Part shown: positions 27,060 through 35,943 of the stretch, in pieces | Numbering within the stretch: the first letter of the stretch is position 1 | Layout: each line of letters opens with the position of its first letter | Assembly (NCBI GenBank): GCA_002352105.1 | Contig: DEHV01000039.1 | Coordinates: 102,755-166,754 of the forward strand | From: Chitinophagaceae bacterium UBA2791 | GTDB taxonomy: Bacteria; Bacteroidota; Bacteroidia; Chitinophagales; Chitinophagaceae | Direction: 5' to 3' | Length of the DNA: 64,000 nucleotides | Notes under the pieces: model-generated | The model's input: only the letters and a program-made list of their open reading frames with translations | Told to the model about the DNA's origin: nothing | The model's database searches: none | Program-made: the position numbers and the translations under genes

Positions 27060-28529
27060 TTGTTCCATTACGAATCAATAACCCAATACCACGCCGATCT
27101 GCGGAGCGGCAAGGTTTCCTGTCTGGCCGCCGTTGAACATTACTTGCAAAGGATCCATGAGCAAAAACACCTGAACGCTTATGTAAGGACCTATGACGAC
27201 GAGGCCCGGGCGACTGCCAGGCGGCTTGATCAGCAAAGGGGTTCCGGCAAACCCATGGGTAAGCTGCACGGCGTAGTGATCTCCATTAAAGATGTTATCT
27301 GCTATAAGGATCATCCCGTTTCTGCCTCCTCGATGATCCTGAAAGATTTTGTTTCGCTCTATAACGCCACGGCCGTACAACGGTTATTGGATGAAGAAGC
27401 CATTATCATCGGGCATACCAACTGCGATGAGTTTGCCATGGGCTCTTCCAATGAAAACTCATTTTATGGCCCCGCGCTGAATGCGCTGGACGAATCGAGA
27501 GTGCCCGGCGGCTCCTCTGGAGGATCGGCGGTTTCGGTGCAGGCCGGCCTTTGCATGGTTAGCCTGGGAAGCGATACCGGCGGATCGGTAAGGCAGCCCG
27601 CTGATTTCTGCGGGATCGTCGGTTTTAAACCCTCCTATGGAACCATTTCCCGCTATGGGCTTATTGCTTATGCCTCATCATTCGACCAGATCGGCATTTT
27701 TGCCTCCAATATCCCCGACGTGGAACGCACCCTGGAAGCGATCTCGGGCCCCGACGCTTTCGACAGCTCCGCATCTCCCCTGCCCCTGCCCGATAAGAAA
27801 GAAGCCGATAAACCGCTGCGCATTGCCTATTTCCGGCAGGCGATGGACAACGCCGCGCTTGACCCGGGGATCCGGTCGGGCCTGTATTCCCTGATCGACA
27901 AGCTCCGGGAACAGGGGCATACGGTAGAAGCGCAGGATTTTGAATACCTGGATTATATCGTCCCCACCTACTATATCCTTACCACCGCCGAAGCCTCTTC
28001 CAATCTCTCCAGGTTCGACGGGATCCGCTATGGGTTCCGGGATGTGGATAAAAATCCGGAGTTGGCAGACCTGTACAAGAATACCCGCTCCAAAGGCTTC
28101 GGAAAAGAAGTAAAAAGACGCATTATGCTCGGAACTTTTGTCCTAAGCGCGGGATATTACGATGCGTATTTTACTAAGGCACAGCAGGTAAGAAAATTAC
28201 TAGTAGAACAGACAAACCTGATATTCAAGCAGTTTGATGTTTTACTCTTTCCCACATCTCCTTTTACCGCCTTTAAGCTGAATGAAAAAATGGCTGATGC
28301 GGTTTCTATGTACATGGCTGACATTTTTACAGTATTCCCCAATTTAACAGGTCTTCCGGCCATCTCTTTACCGCTTTTCTGGCACAATAATGGATTACCC
28401 TATAGCGTCCAGATTATGACGAACCGTTTTTGCGAATTATCTTTGCTCAGGTTATCGCATAAATGGATGGAACAATTTAAGGAGCCCGGAAATGAAAAAC
28501 CTAAACCTTCGACGCCGGTCTCCCGATAA
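27060..28529 (+). CDS. gatA: Asp/Glu-tRNA(Asn/Gln) amidotransferase subunit A
   Basis: Amidase subunit that supplies ammonia for converting Glu-tRNA(Gln) or Asp-tRNA(Asn). The catalytic Lys77 is in VVISIKDVI, and the Ser-cisSer-Lys triad continues in PGGSSGGSAVSV and SLGSDTGGSVRQP. The 489-residue length is standard. No ATG is available: conserved family sequence begins right after a TTG at 27060 (FHYESITQYHADLRSGKVSC), so TTG is the most likely start. That codon sits at the end of a terminator T-tract, leaving no A-rich leader. gatB and gatC are elsewhere. Confidence 0.93.
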   Translation: MFHYESITQYHADLRSGKVSCLAAVEHYLQRIHEQKHLNAYVRTYDDEARATARRLDQQRGSGKPMGKLHGVVISIKDVICYKDHPVSASSMILKDFVSLYNATAVQRLLDEEAIIIGHTNCDEFAMGSSNENSFYGPALNALDESRVPGGSSGGSAVSVQAGLCMVSLGSDTGGSVRQPADFCGIVGFKPSYGTISRYGLIAYASSFDQIGIFASNIPDVERTLEAISGPDAFDSSASPLPLPDKKEADKPLRIAYFRQAMDNAALDPGIRSGLYSLIDKLREQGHTVEAQDFEYLDYIVPTYYILTTAEASSNLSRFDGIRYGFRDVDKNPELADLYKNTRSKGFGKEVKRRIMLGTFVLSAGYYDAYFTKAQQVRKLLVEQTNLIFKQFDVLLFPTSPFTAFKLNEKMADAVSMYMADIFTVFPNLTGLPAISLPLFWHNNGLPYSVQIMTNRFCELSLLRLSHKWMEQFKEPGNEKPKPSTPVSR

Positions 28530-28642
28530 ATTGCTCCCCCGGTAAGTTCGCTATCCTCTGTTTGCCTCCCATATCCTTGTTAAAATCTACTGTTATTTAA
28601 TCCATCCCTCTGTCGTTATTGTATCTCACAAAACGAAAGAAA

Positions 28643-29887
28643 ATGAATTTGAAATTATTTTTCCTGTCGGCCCTTGTCTGGATAAGCGGGGGTATTCTGG
28701 CGGAGGAAAGTCCCCAAAACCTGCCTGCTGCAAAAGCCAGTATAAGGGTTCAGGACGCCATCCGGACGGATACCATGCTTACTCCCGCCGGAGCGCTTAC
28801 CGCTACGGTTGCGCCCAATACGGACATGGAAGCCGTACTGGTAAGCCAGGCCGTTGCCGCCAAAAACATCCGGTTAAACCCGCGGGCGGTAAGCTTTGTT
28901 AACGACTATACGGCCCGGCACAGCAAGGATTTTAACCTGATGAAGGAATGGGGCAGACCCTATTTCAACCTGATGGAAAATATCCTGGTGGAGCATGGCC
29001 TCCCCACAGAATTAAAATATCTTGCTGTTATAGAATCCAAACTGCAATCAAAAGCGGTATCCCGCGTGGGAGCGGTAGGCCCCTGGCAATTCATGCCCGC
29101 CACCGCTAAAGCCTATGGGCTTAAGGTGACAAAAAGCAGGGACGAACGCACCGATTACCATAAGAGCACCGTTGCGGCCGCGCGTTATCTCAAATACCTG
29201 TTTAATGAATTTGAGGACTGGTTATTGGTGATCGCCGCGTACAACGGCGGGCCGGGATACGTGTACAATGCCATTAAGAAAAGCAAGAGCCGTAATTTCT
29301 GGGTATTGCAGAACTACCTGCCGGCGGAGTCGAGGAATCATGTAAAGAAATTCATCTCCACCCACTATATTTTTGAGGGTCGCGGCGGCATTACCACGCT
29401 TACCAAGGCCGAAGCCACGGAACAGATCGGCGCGCTGGCCGGCTACCTGTTTAACCGGCAGATCACCGGCGAAGAGTTGGATCAGGCCAGCACCACCACG
29501 ATCTCGGGGAAATACCATTCAAGGGTTATTGCCAAGTACATTAATATGGACCTTAATGACTTTAACCGGTATAATCCCGATTTTGATAAATTGATAGCGG
29601 TTGCGCAAAACGGTTATGAATTAACGCTGCCCGCTGAGAAAATGGAGGCTTTTGTCGCCAACAAATACCCGATACTCAATGAATCGGTGCAGCAGGCCCT
29701 GAACGAAGGAAATATTCTGGCAAATACCGACTCGATACAATCCGGCGATCAGGCTTCGGCTTCCGTAACGATACAACAGGAAGCCCTAAACGAGGATCAA
29801 CTTATTGCTTCGGCCAAAAACACGTCAAAAACATTAATGAAAGACCGATCGATTGAAGCTGAAGAAGGAGGGACCGTGACCAAATAA
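28643..29887 (+). CDS. secreted lytic murein transglycosylase (MltD-like)
   Basis: A 414-residue exported enzyme that cleaves peptidoglycan glycan strands. After the signal peptide (LKLFFLSALVWISGGILA) comes a helical region and the SLT domain: catalytic Glu in YLAVIESKLQSKAVSRVGA, then GPWQFMPATAKAYGLKV, AARYLKYLFNEF and VIAAYNGGPGYVYNAIKK. The C-terminal part (YELTLPAEKMEAFVANKY) recalls the linker region before LysM repeats in MltD, but no complete LysM is seen. The ATG at 28643 is chosen; the TTG 24 bases before would precede the signal peptide with a basic stretch. Confidence 0.9.
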   Translation: MNLKLFFLSALVWISGGILAEESPQNLPAAKASIRVQDAIRTDTMLTPAGALTATVAPNTDMEAVLVSQAVAAKNIRLNPRAVSFVNDYTARHSKDFNLMKEWGRPYFNLMENILVEHGLPTELKYLAVIESKLQSKAVSRVGAVGPWQFMPATAKAYGLKVTKSRDERTDYHKSTVAAARYLKYLFNEFEDWLLVIAAYNGGPGYVYNAIKKSKSRNFWVLQNYLPAESRNHVKKFISTHYIFEGRGGITTLTKAEATEQIGALAGYLFNRQITGEELDQASTTTISGKYHSRVIAKYINMDLNDFNRYNPDFDKLIAVAQNGYELTLPAEKMEAFVANKYPILNESVQQALNEGNILANTDSIQSGDQASASVTIQQEALNEDQLIASAKNTSKTLMKDRSIEAEEGGTVTK

Positions 29888-29911
29888 ACCCTGTTATCAT
29901 AGTCATTCCAT

Positions 29912-29944
29912 AAAAAAGGTATTGGTTATTCCAATACCTTTTTT
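29912..29944. terminator. bidirectional terminator between transglycosylase and pabB
   Basis: A perfect 14-base stem with a 5-base loop has six A on one arm and six T on the other, so it can end transcription from both directions. It overlaps the last codons and the stop of the minus-strand pabB gene, which ends at 29926. Confidence 0.9.
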
Positions 29945-31212
29945 ATTGCTTCCGCTTTAAGCAGGCATTCGTTGTATTCGCCGGCCGGATCGCTCCGGAA
30001 AGTAATCGCCGACCCGGTATGAAAAGAAAGATATGCCGCGGCCGCATTATACGCGATGCTGCGTATGACCACGTTGAAATCAAAATCGCCTTCGGGATGT
30101 ATATACCCTATTGAACCGGAGAACAATCCCCGCTTCGACCGTTCGTATTGTTCTATCAACTCCATCACCCTTTTTTTAGGCGCGCCCGTCATCGATCCCA
30201 TCGGAAACGCAGCCTTGATAATATCGCAGAATGAAGTATCATTTTCCAGTTCTCCGCTTATGGTGGAGATCATCTGGTGCACCTGGGGAAAACTGTAGAT
30301 GCCGCATAGCTCGTCCACTTTCACCGTTCCTTTTTTGCATACCCGCGACAGGTCGTTCCTGACCAGATCCACCACCATGATGTTTTCGGCCCTTTCCTTT
30401 TCGCTGGTCCGTAAATTGTTTTTACTCAGCTCGTCCAGCTCCTTATTGCCGGTATCCCGCCTGGAAGTCCCCTTTATAGGCTGAGAGATCAGCGTATTGC
30501 CCGATCTCTTCAGGTATCTTTCAGGGCTCATGCACAGGAGGTATTTATCTCCGAGCTTATAATAAGCGGAAAACGGGTTGGGAGAAAAGCGGCTTAACGA
30601 CGCATAGGCGTTAAGGGGATGGATAACCGCTTTTTCGGCGTAGAATTCCTGGCAGAAATTCATTTCATAACAATCGCCTTTCAGGATATGCTGTTGTATC
30701 CGTTCTACCGTATCCATATATTCCTGCGCTGAGAACCGCGAACGTATGGACGCGCCGACAGCGGGCGATGCGGGAATGGAAGACGGAGCGGCTGAGATCT
30801 CTTTATATATCCTTTCATGCGAACCGTCCGTTACGCCGATAATCAGCGCATCGGGGGTAAGCTGGGCCACAACTTCCGGAATGAAAAAAAAAAGATCCGG
30901 GAAGCCGATGCCGTCGGCATGGGAGGAGCTCAACGCTTCCAGCTCATTTTTAAGGTCGTACGCGAGATGCCCGAATATCCAGTCTTTTTCCTCCCCTAAA
31001 AAGGTTTGCAGCGAGGTCAGGGCATGGCCGGCATTGGCCGACAACTCCTGCAAGGCGCCTGCGCCCATCAGGCATTCCACGCGATGGCCGGGTAATTTAT
31101 ATTGATGGTTATCCAGAAAACAACAGATGTTGAACCGGTTGCCCCAATTCAACATCTGCCGTCTGGTTTGCTGGAAATCAGCTATGGGAAAAGAAATAAA
31201 TTTCCTGATCAA
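29926..31212 (-). CDS. pabB: aminodeoxychorismate synthase component I
   Basis: A 428-residue chorismate-utilising enzyme for folate synthesis. The C-terminal catalytic domain has ILKGDCYEMNFCQEF, SPERYLKRSG, PIKGTSRRD, ENIMVVDLVRNDLSRVCKKG and PMGSMTGAPKKRVMELIE. The Lys in PIKGT is the hallmark of PabB; anthranilate synthases have PIAGT there. No ATG precedes the conserved N-terminus, so a TTG at 31212 is the likely start; the first in-frame ATG is at 31155 and would cut 19 residues. The acidic-protein gene ends 28 bases upstream on the same strand. No pabA or pabC lies nearby. Confidence 0.88.
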   Translation of the reverse strand: MIRKFISFPIADFQQTRRQMLNWGNRFNICCFLDNHQYKLPGHRVECLMGAGALQELSANAGHALTSLQTFLGEEKDWIFGHLAYDLKNELEALSSSHADGIGFPDLFFFIPEVVAQLTPDALIIGVTDGSHERIYKEISAAPSSIPASPAVGASIRSRFSAQEYMDTVERIQQHILKGDCYEMNFCQEFYAEKAVIHPLNAYASLSRFSPNPFSAYYKLGDKYLLCMSPERYLKRSGNTLISQPIKGTSRRDTGNKELDELSKNNLRTSEKERAENIMVVDLVRNDLSRVCKKGTVKVDELCGIYSFPQVHQMISTISGELENDTSFCDIIKAAFPMGSMTGAPKKRVMELIEQYERSKRGLFSGSIGYIHPEGDFDFNVVIRSIAYNAAAAYLSFHTGSAITFRSDPAGEYNECLLKAEAIKKVLE

Positions 31213-31240
31213 TTTCTTCTGTATGGATGAAGAAATCTTT

Positions 31241-31696
31241 TTAGTAGTCGTCTTCGTCGTCGTCTATTCCGGAGTCATTAAAAAGATCCATCTCTTTAAA
31301 ATCGGGATCGAGCGAAAGATCGTCGTCATCGTCTCCGCCCTTGGCTCCTTTTTTACCGAGGCCCGGCGTAGATTTCTTGGTCTTCGATTTAGGAAGATCG
31401 AATTCTTCAAAATCCGGATCCCATTCATCATCCTCTTCCTCCGGTTTATCCCAGTCGTCTACTTCCTCATCGTCAAAATCATCATCGTCATCGTCGTCTT
31501 CCTCCTTCTTTTTTTTGGAAGATGATTTCACCGGTTTCTTTGACGCTGATTTAGCGGTTGCCGCTTCCTCATCGTCTTCCAATTCCTCATCCTCTTCTTC
31601 CAGTTGTTTCTTCGATTTCGAAACTACTTTCTTAGAAGCGCCCTTGCCTGGTTTTGGAGAGGACTTGCCTTGGTTAGTTTTGTCAGATTTTGCCAT
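31241..31696 (-). CDS. very acidic low-complexity protein
   Basis: A 151-residue protein of unknown function made of alternating lysine/serine-rich and aspartate/glutamate-rich blocks, including a run of seven Asp (near residue 70) and a further DDDDD. Only short ordered pieces such as DDEWDPDFEEFDLPKSKTKK and LSLDPDFKEMDLF are seen; these two repeat the pattern DPDF-(K/E)E-(F/M)DL. It should be disordered and cytoplasmic. It starts with a basic tail, so binding to nucleic acid or to basic proteins is possible, but this is speculation. It lies between purA and pabB on the same strand. Confidence 0.7.
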   Translation of the reverse strand: MAKSDKTNQGKSSPKPGKGASKKVVSKSKKQLEEEDEELEDDEEAATAKSASKKPVKSSSKKKKEEDDDDDDDFDDEEVDDWDKPEEEDDEWDPDFEEFDLPKSKTKKSTPGLGKKGAKGGDDDDDLSLDPDFKEMDLFNDSGIDDDEDDY

Positions 31697-31767
31697 ATTC
31701 TGATAATATTGAACTGTAAAATTTCAGCGAAGTTTTCAATTAGCCAAACTTTTTTCGATTCTTTTTT

Positions 31768-31799
31768 TTAAAAAAATTTATATGAAAAGCTACGCTTTT
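31768..31799 (-). terminator. possible purA terminator
   Basis: Directly after the purA stop on the minus strand there is a short stem AAAAGC/GCTTTT with a 3-base loop, followed eight bases later by seven T. The stem is short and AT-rich, so termination is uncertain. Confidence 0.35.
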
Positions 31800-33083
<1,284 letters not shown>

Positions 33084-33094
33084 TCAGAAAGGGG

Positions 33095-33102
33095 CAAAAT
33101 TA
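33095..33102 (-). promoter_or_regulatory. -7 promoter box (TAATTTTG) for purA
   Basis: On the minus strand TAATTTTG fits TAnnTTTG. It ends 29 bases before the purA ATG. The usual -33 TTG is not evident at the right spacing, as that position falls in the end of rel. Confidence 0.5.
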
Positions 33103-33120
33103 AGGGAATTCCCATCTACT

Positions 33121-35367
33121 TTATTCTACCGTTTCGGCATCGTAACGGTCCACCGTTTCTATGCCCGGAAGTTTTTTCAGCCTGTCCACCAGCACGTCCA
33201 GTTCTTCCTTGTCATGGACATATATCCTTACGTTGCCGTGAAACAATCCCTCCTTGGCTTCGATGGTCATGGCGTTGATATTGATCCTGAGCTCGCCGGA
33301 GATCAGGTTGGTGATCTTGTGGATCACGCCTACATCGTCGAGGCCGATGATCTTAAGCCCTGTCAGGAAGGAGATCTCCTTATTTTTCACCCATTTGGTC
33401 TTCACCACGCGGTGGCCGAAATTGGCCATGAGTTTGGCGGCATTGGGGCAATTGGTGCGATGGATGGTAAGCCCCTTGCCCGTGGTCACAAAACCAAATA
33501 CATCGTCGCCGGGGATCGGTTTACAGCAATTGGCAAGATTGTACACAATGCGTTCGCTGCTCTCTCCGAAAACGATCAGCTCCGCGTCCTTTCTTGCGGC
33601 AGGCGCTTCCGTTTTTTGTTCTGGGGCGACGATCTTCAGGGGTTTGGGCGCTTCAATTTTATCGCCCAGCAGTTGAAATTCGAGAAGCTCTTTCAGGTCG
33701 ATGTTCTTGATCGCTACCTGGTAATACAGGTCAAGCGGGGAAGGGAGCTTATAGTAAGCGGTCAGGACCTCAATATTGTGCTGGTTAAACGCCGCGCCAA
33801 AATGTTCCAGCTTTCTCTGCACGGTATACTTCCCTTCGTCGGCCACCTTGCGTTTTTCGTCTTTCAGCGCGTCTTTGATCTGTTTACGCGCTTTTGCGGT
33901 CACCACCAGGTTCAGCCAGTCTTCCGAAGGCTTCTGCTTACCGGAGGTAATGATCTCCACCTGGTCTCCGCTGCGCAGTTTATGGCTGATGGGCGCCAGC
34001 TTGTGGTTTACCTTGGCCCCGATACATTGAGAGCCCACCGCGCTATGGATGGCAAAGGCAAAATCCAGCGCGGAGGAGTCCACCGGCAACATCTTTACAT
34101 CGCCCTTGGGCGTATATACATAGATCTCATCCGTTAAAAAGCTGGTTTTAAAATCCTGCAGGAAATCGATAGAGTCGTTATCCGGTCCGCTAAGCGCCTC
34201 CCTGATCTGCTGAAACCATTTGTCGAAACGGCTTTCATCGCCGCCGCCTTCCTTGTATTTCCAATGGGCCGCCAGGCCTTTTTCGGCAATCTCATTCATT
34301 CTCCTGGTGCGGATCTGCACTTCCACCCATTTACCCTGCGGGCCCATCACCGTGGTATGCAACGCTTCATATCCGTTTGATTTGGGGTTGCTCAGCCAAT
34401 CGCGCAGCCGTTCCGGCGCCGGCGGATACTCATCGGTAATAAAGGAATACACTTTCCAACAATCTTCCTTCTCTCTTTCCGGCGGCGAATTAAGGATCAC
34501 GCGGATGGCAAAAAGATCATATACTTCCTCGAACTCAACGCCTTTGTTGAGCATCTTGTTCCAGATAGAATGAATGCTCTTGGGGCGGCCATAGATATCA
34601 AAATCGAACTCCCCCCTTTCCAGTTTTTCCCTGATAGGGCGGATAAATTCATTAATATACCTCGATCGTTCTCTTTTGGTTTCGGCCAGTTTACGGGCGA
34701 TCTCACGGTATCGCTCAGGTTCCAGGTATTTCATGGCCAGGTCTTCCATTTCCGTTTTGATGGTATATAGTCCCATCCGGTGCGCCAACGGCGCGTATAC
34801 ATAAACGGTTTCGGATGATATCTTCAATTGCGTTTCGCGCTTCATGCTGTCGAGCGTGCGCATATTGTGCAGGCGGTCGGCCAGTTTGATCAGGATAACC
34901 CGCGGATCATCGGTCAAGGTCAGCAATATCTTCTTGAAATTCTCAGCCTGCTGGGAGGCGCTAACGTCCATCACGTTAGCGATCTTTGTCAGCCCGTCGA
35001 CGATCCTGGCGATCTCGGGGCCGAATGCCTTTTCAATATCGGCCAGCGTGATATCGGTGTCTTCGACGGTATCGTGCAGGAGGCTGCAGATCGTGGAGCG
35101 CACCCCAAGGCCGATCTCTTCCACGCATATTCTCGCCACCGCGATAGGATGGGTGATATAGGGCTCGCCGCTTTTACGGCGCATGGTCTTGTGCGCATCC
35201 GCCGACATTTCAAAGGCAAGACGCACCAGTTCCTTGTCGCCGGGTTTTAACTTAGGCTTAAGCGACCGAAGCAAGGCGCGGTATTCCCTGATGATCAACT
35301 TCTTTTCCTGCTCGGCATTGAGCTCGTATTTAATGACGCTTTTAAGGGCCTCGCCAACATTGTCCAT
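33121..35367 (-). CDS. bifunctional (p)ppGpp synthetase/hydrolase, Rel/SpoT type
   Basis: A 748-residue long Rel protein controlling the stringent response. The order is: HD hydrolase domain (RKSGEPYITHPIAVARICVE, SLLHDTVEDTDIT), synthetase domain (YGRPKSIHSIWNKML, VYDLFAIRVILN, KSNGYEALHTTVMG, VEVQIRTRRMNEIAEKGLAA), TGS domain (DEIYVYTPKGDVKMLPVDSS), zinc-finger-like region (NLANCCKPIPGDDVFGFV) and C-terminal ACT domain. Hydrolase residues are intact, so both activities are expected. The ATG at 35367 is chosen; a TTG nine bases earlier lies inside a TAATTTTG promoter box, so it cannot be the start if that box is used. Confidence 0.95.
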   Translation of the reverse strand: MDNVGEALKSVIKYELNAEQEKKLIIREYRALLRSLKPKLKPGDKELVRLAFEMSADAHKTMRRKSGEPYITHPIAVARICVEEIGLGVRSTICSLLHDTVEDTDITLADIEKAFGPEIARIVDGLTKIANVMDVSASQQAENFKKILLTLTDDPRVILIKLADRLHNMRTLDSMKRETQLKISSETVYVYAPLAHRMGLYTIKTEMEDLAMKYLEPERYREIARKLAETKRERSRYINEFIRPIREKLERGEFDFDIYGRPKSIHSIWNKMLNKGVEFEEVYDLFAIRVILNSPPEREKEDCWKVYSFITDEYPPAPERLRDWLSNPKSNGYEALHTTVMGPQGKWVEVQIRTRRMNEIAEKGLAAHWKYKEGGGDESRFDKWFQQIREALSGPDNDSIDFLQDFKTSFLTDEIYVYTPKGDVKMLPVDSSALDFAFAIHSAVGSQCIGAKVNHKLAPISHKLRSGDQVEIITSGKQKPSEDWLNLVVTAKARKQIKDALKDEKRKVADEGKYTVQRKLEHFGAAFNQHNIEVLTAYYKLPSPLDLYYQVAIKNIDLKELLEFQLLGDKIEAPKPLKIVAPEQKTEAPAARKDAELIVFGESSERIVYNLANCCKPIPGDDVFGFVTTGKGLTIHRTNCPNAAKLMANFGHRVVKTKWVKNKEISFLTGLKIIGLDDVGVIHKITNLISGELRININAMTIEAKEGLFHGNVRIYVHDKEELDVLVDRLKKLPGIETVDRYDAETVE

Positions 35368-35373
35368 ACCCTG

Positions 35374-35381
35374 CAAAATTA
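35374..35381 (-). promoter_or_regulatory. -7 promoter box (TAATTTTG) immediately before rel
   Basis: On the minus strand TAATTTTG ends only six bases before the rel ATG at 35367, which would make the message leaderless or nearly so. No TTG at the usual distance is evident. Confidence 0.4.
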
Positions 35382-35405
35382 CGCAATTGTGTGATCTTTA
35401 ATAAG

Positions 35406-35471
35406 GGCCGGTTTCAATTTCGGCAGGCGATGGCGGACCGGGACAAAAATTTAAAATAGCTCGCCGCCTGA
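35406..35471 (+). repeat. interspersed element, copy C (about 66 bp, left end degenerate)
   Basis: The right two thirds align with copy B at 38886-38959: CCGGGACAAAAAT against CCGGGGATAAAAACT, and CTCGCCGCCTGA against GTCGCCGCCTGA; GGTTTCA is shared at the left. The first inverted end is not recognisable. It lies in the 256-base gap between rel and tRNA-Leu. Confidence 0.5.
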
Positions 35472-35492
35472 TCTTTATTGGGTCAAAACATT

Positions 35493-35500
35493 TACTTTTG
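35493..35500 (+). promoter_or_regulatory. -7 promoter box (TACTTTTG) upstream of tRNA-Leu
   Basis: TACTTTTG matches TAnnTTTG, 124 bases before the tRNA. A TTG at 35478-35480 is only 12 bases upstream, shorter than the norm. It is the best candidate for the tRNA promoter in this gap. Confidence 0.4.
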
Positions 35501-35623
35501 CCAACCCAAAACGCCCCTGTTCAGCAGCGGTATTCCCGGTTGGGGATCGCTCTGCGGACCCCGGAGCGCCAAATGGGTATTTGGGAGTTCGGGATGTTTT
35601 AGCGGATCAACAGATCTGCAGAT

Positions 35624-35705
35624 GCGGATGTGGCGAAATTGGTAGACGCAATAGACTTAGGATCTATCGCCGCGAGGCATGGGGGTTCGAGTCCCTCCAT
35701 CCGCA
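35624..35705 (+). tRNA. tRNA-Leu (anticodon UAG)
   Basis: An 82-base class II tRNA. The acceptor stem GCGGATG pairs with CATCCGC, the discriminator base is A and CCA is not encoded. The anticodon arm ATAGA-CTTAGGA-TCTAT gives anticodon TAG, reading CUA and other CUN leucine codons. A short variable arm and the T arm GGGGG-TTCGAGT-CCCTC follow. A perfect terminator hairpin lies 43 bases downstream. Confidence 0.95.
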
Positions 35706-35747
35706 CGTTTTTACTTTCCCGGGTGGGAAGATCTCACAGAATTTGTA

Positions 35748-35778
35748 ACAGCCGTTCTTTATGGAACGGCTGTTTTTT
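35748..35778 (+). terminator. tRNA-Leu terminator
   Basis: A perfect 10-base stem (ACAGCCGTTC with GAACGGCTGT), 6-base loop and a run of six T. The 165 bases between it and the end of the ligase gene are AT-rich, contain a 10-base direct repeat TGACAAAATT at 35829 and 35861, and no gene. Confidence 0.9.
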
Positions 35779-35943
35779 ATTGCCGTGTAATCCAATCCAA
35801 ATAATTAGCCTTAATAATGTCATCGTACTGACAAAATTCATTAAAATATGGCTAATAAATTGACAAAATTACTAATAGAAATTGAAACGGTTATTCTTCA
35901 CGGGTAGCCGTTTTGCATTATTCGTTTATGCATATTACCAGCT

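Noticed and set aside
31240..31700. Short repeated units that could be taken for a repeat array or CRISPR
   Set aside because: They are codon repeats (GAT, GAC, AAA, GAA) of the acidic protein, with no spacer-repeat periodicity.
35829..35870. Direct repeat TGACAAAATT and a GGCTAAT/ATTAGCC pair after the tRNA terminator
   Set aside because: Short, AT-rich and expected by chance in such DNA; no gene or mobile element borders on it.
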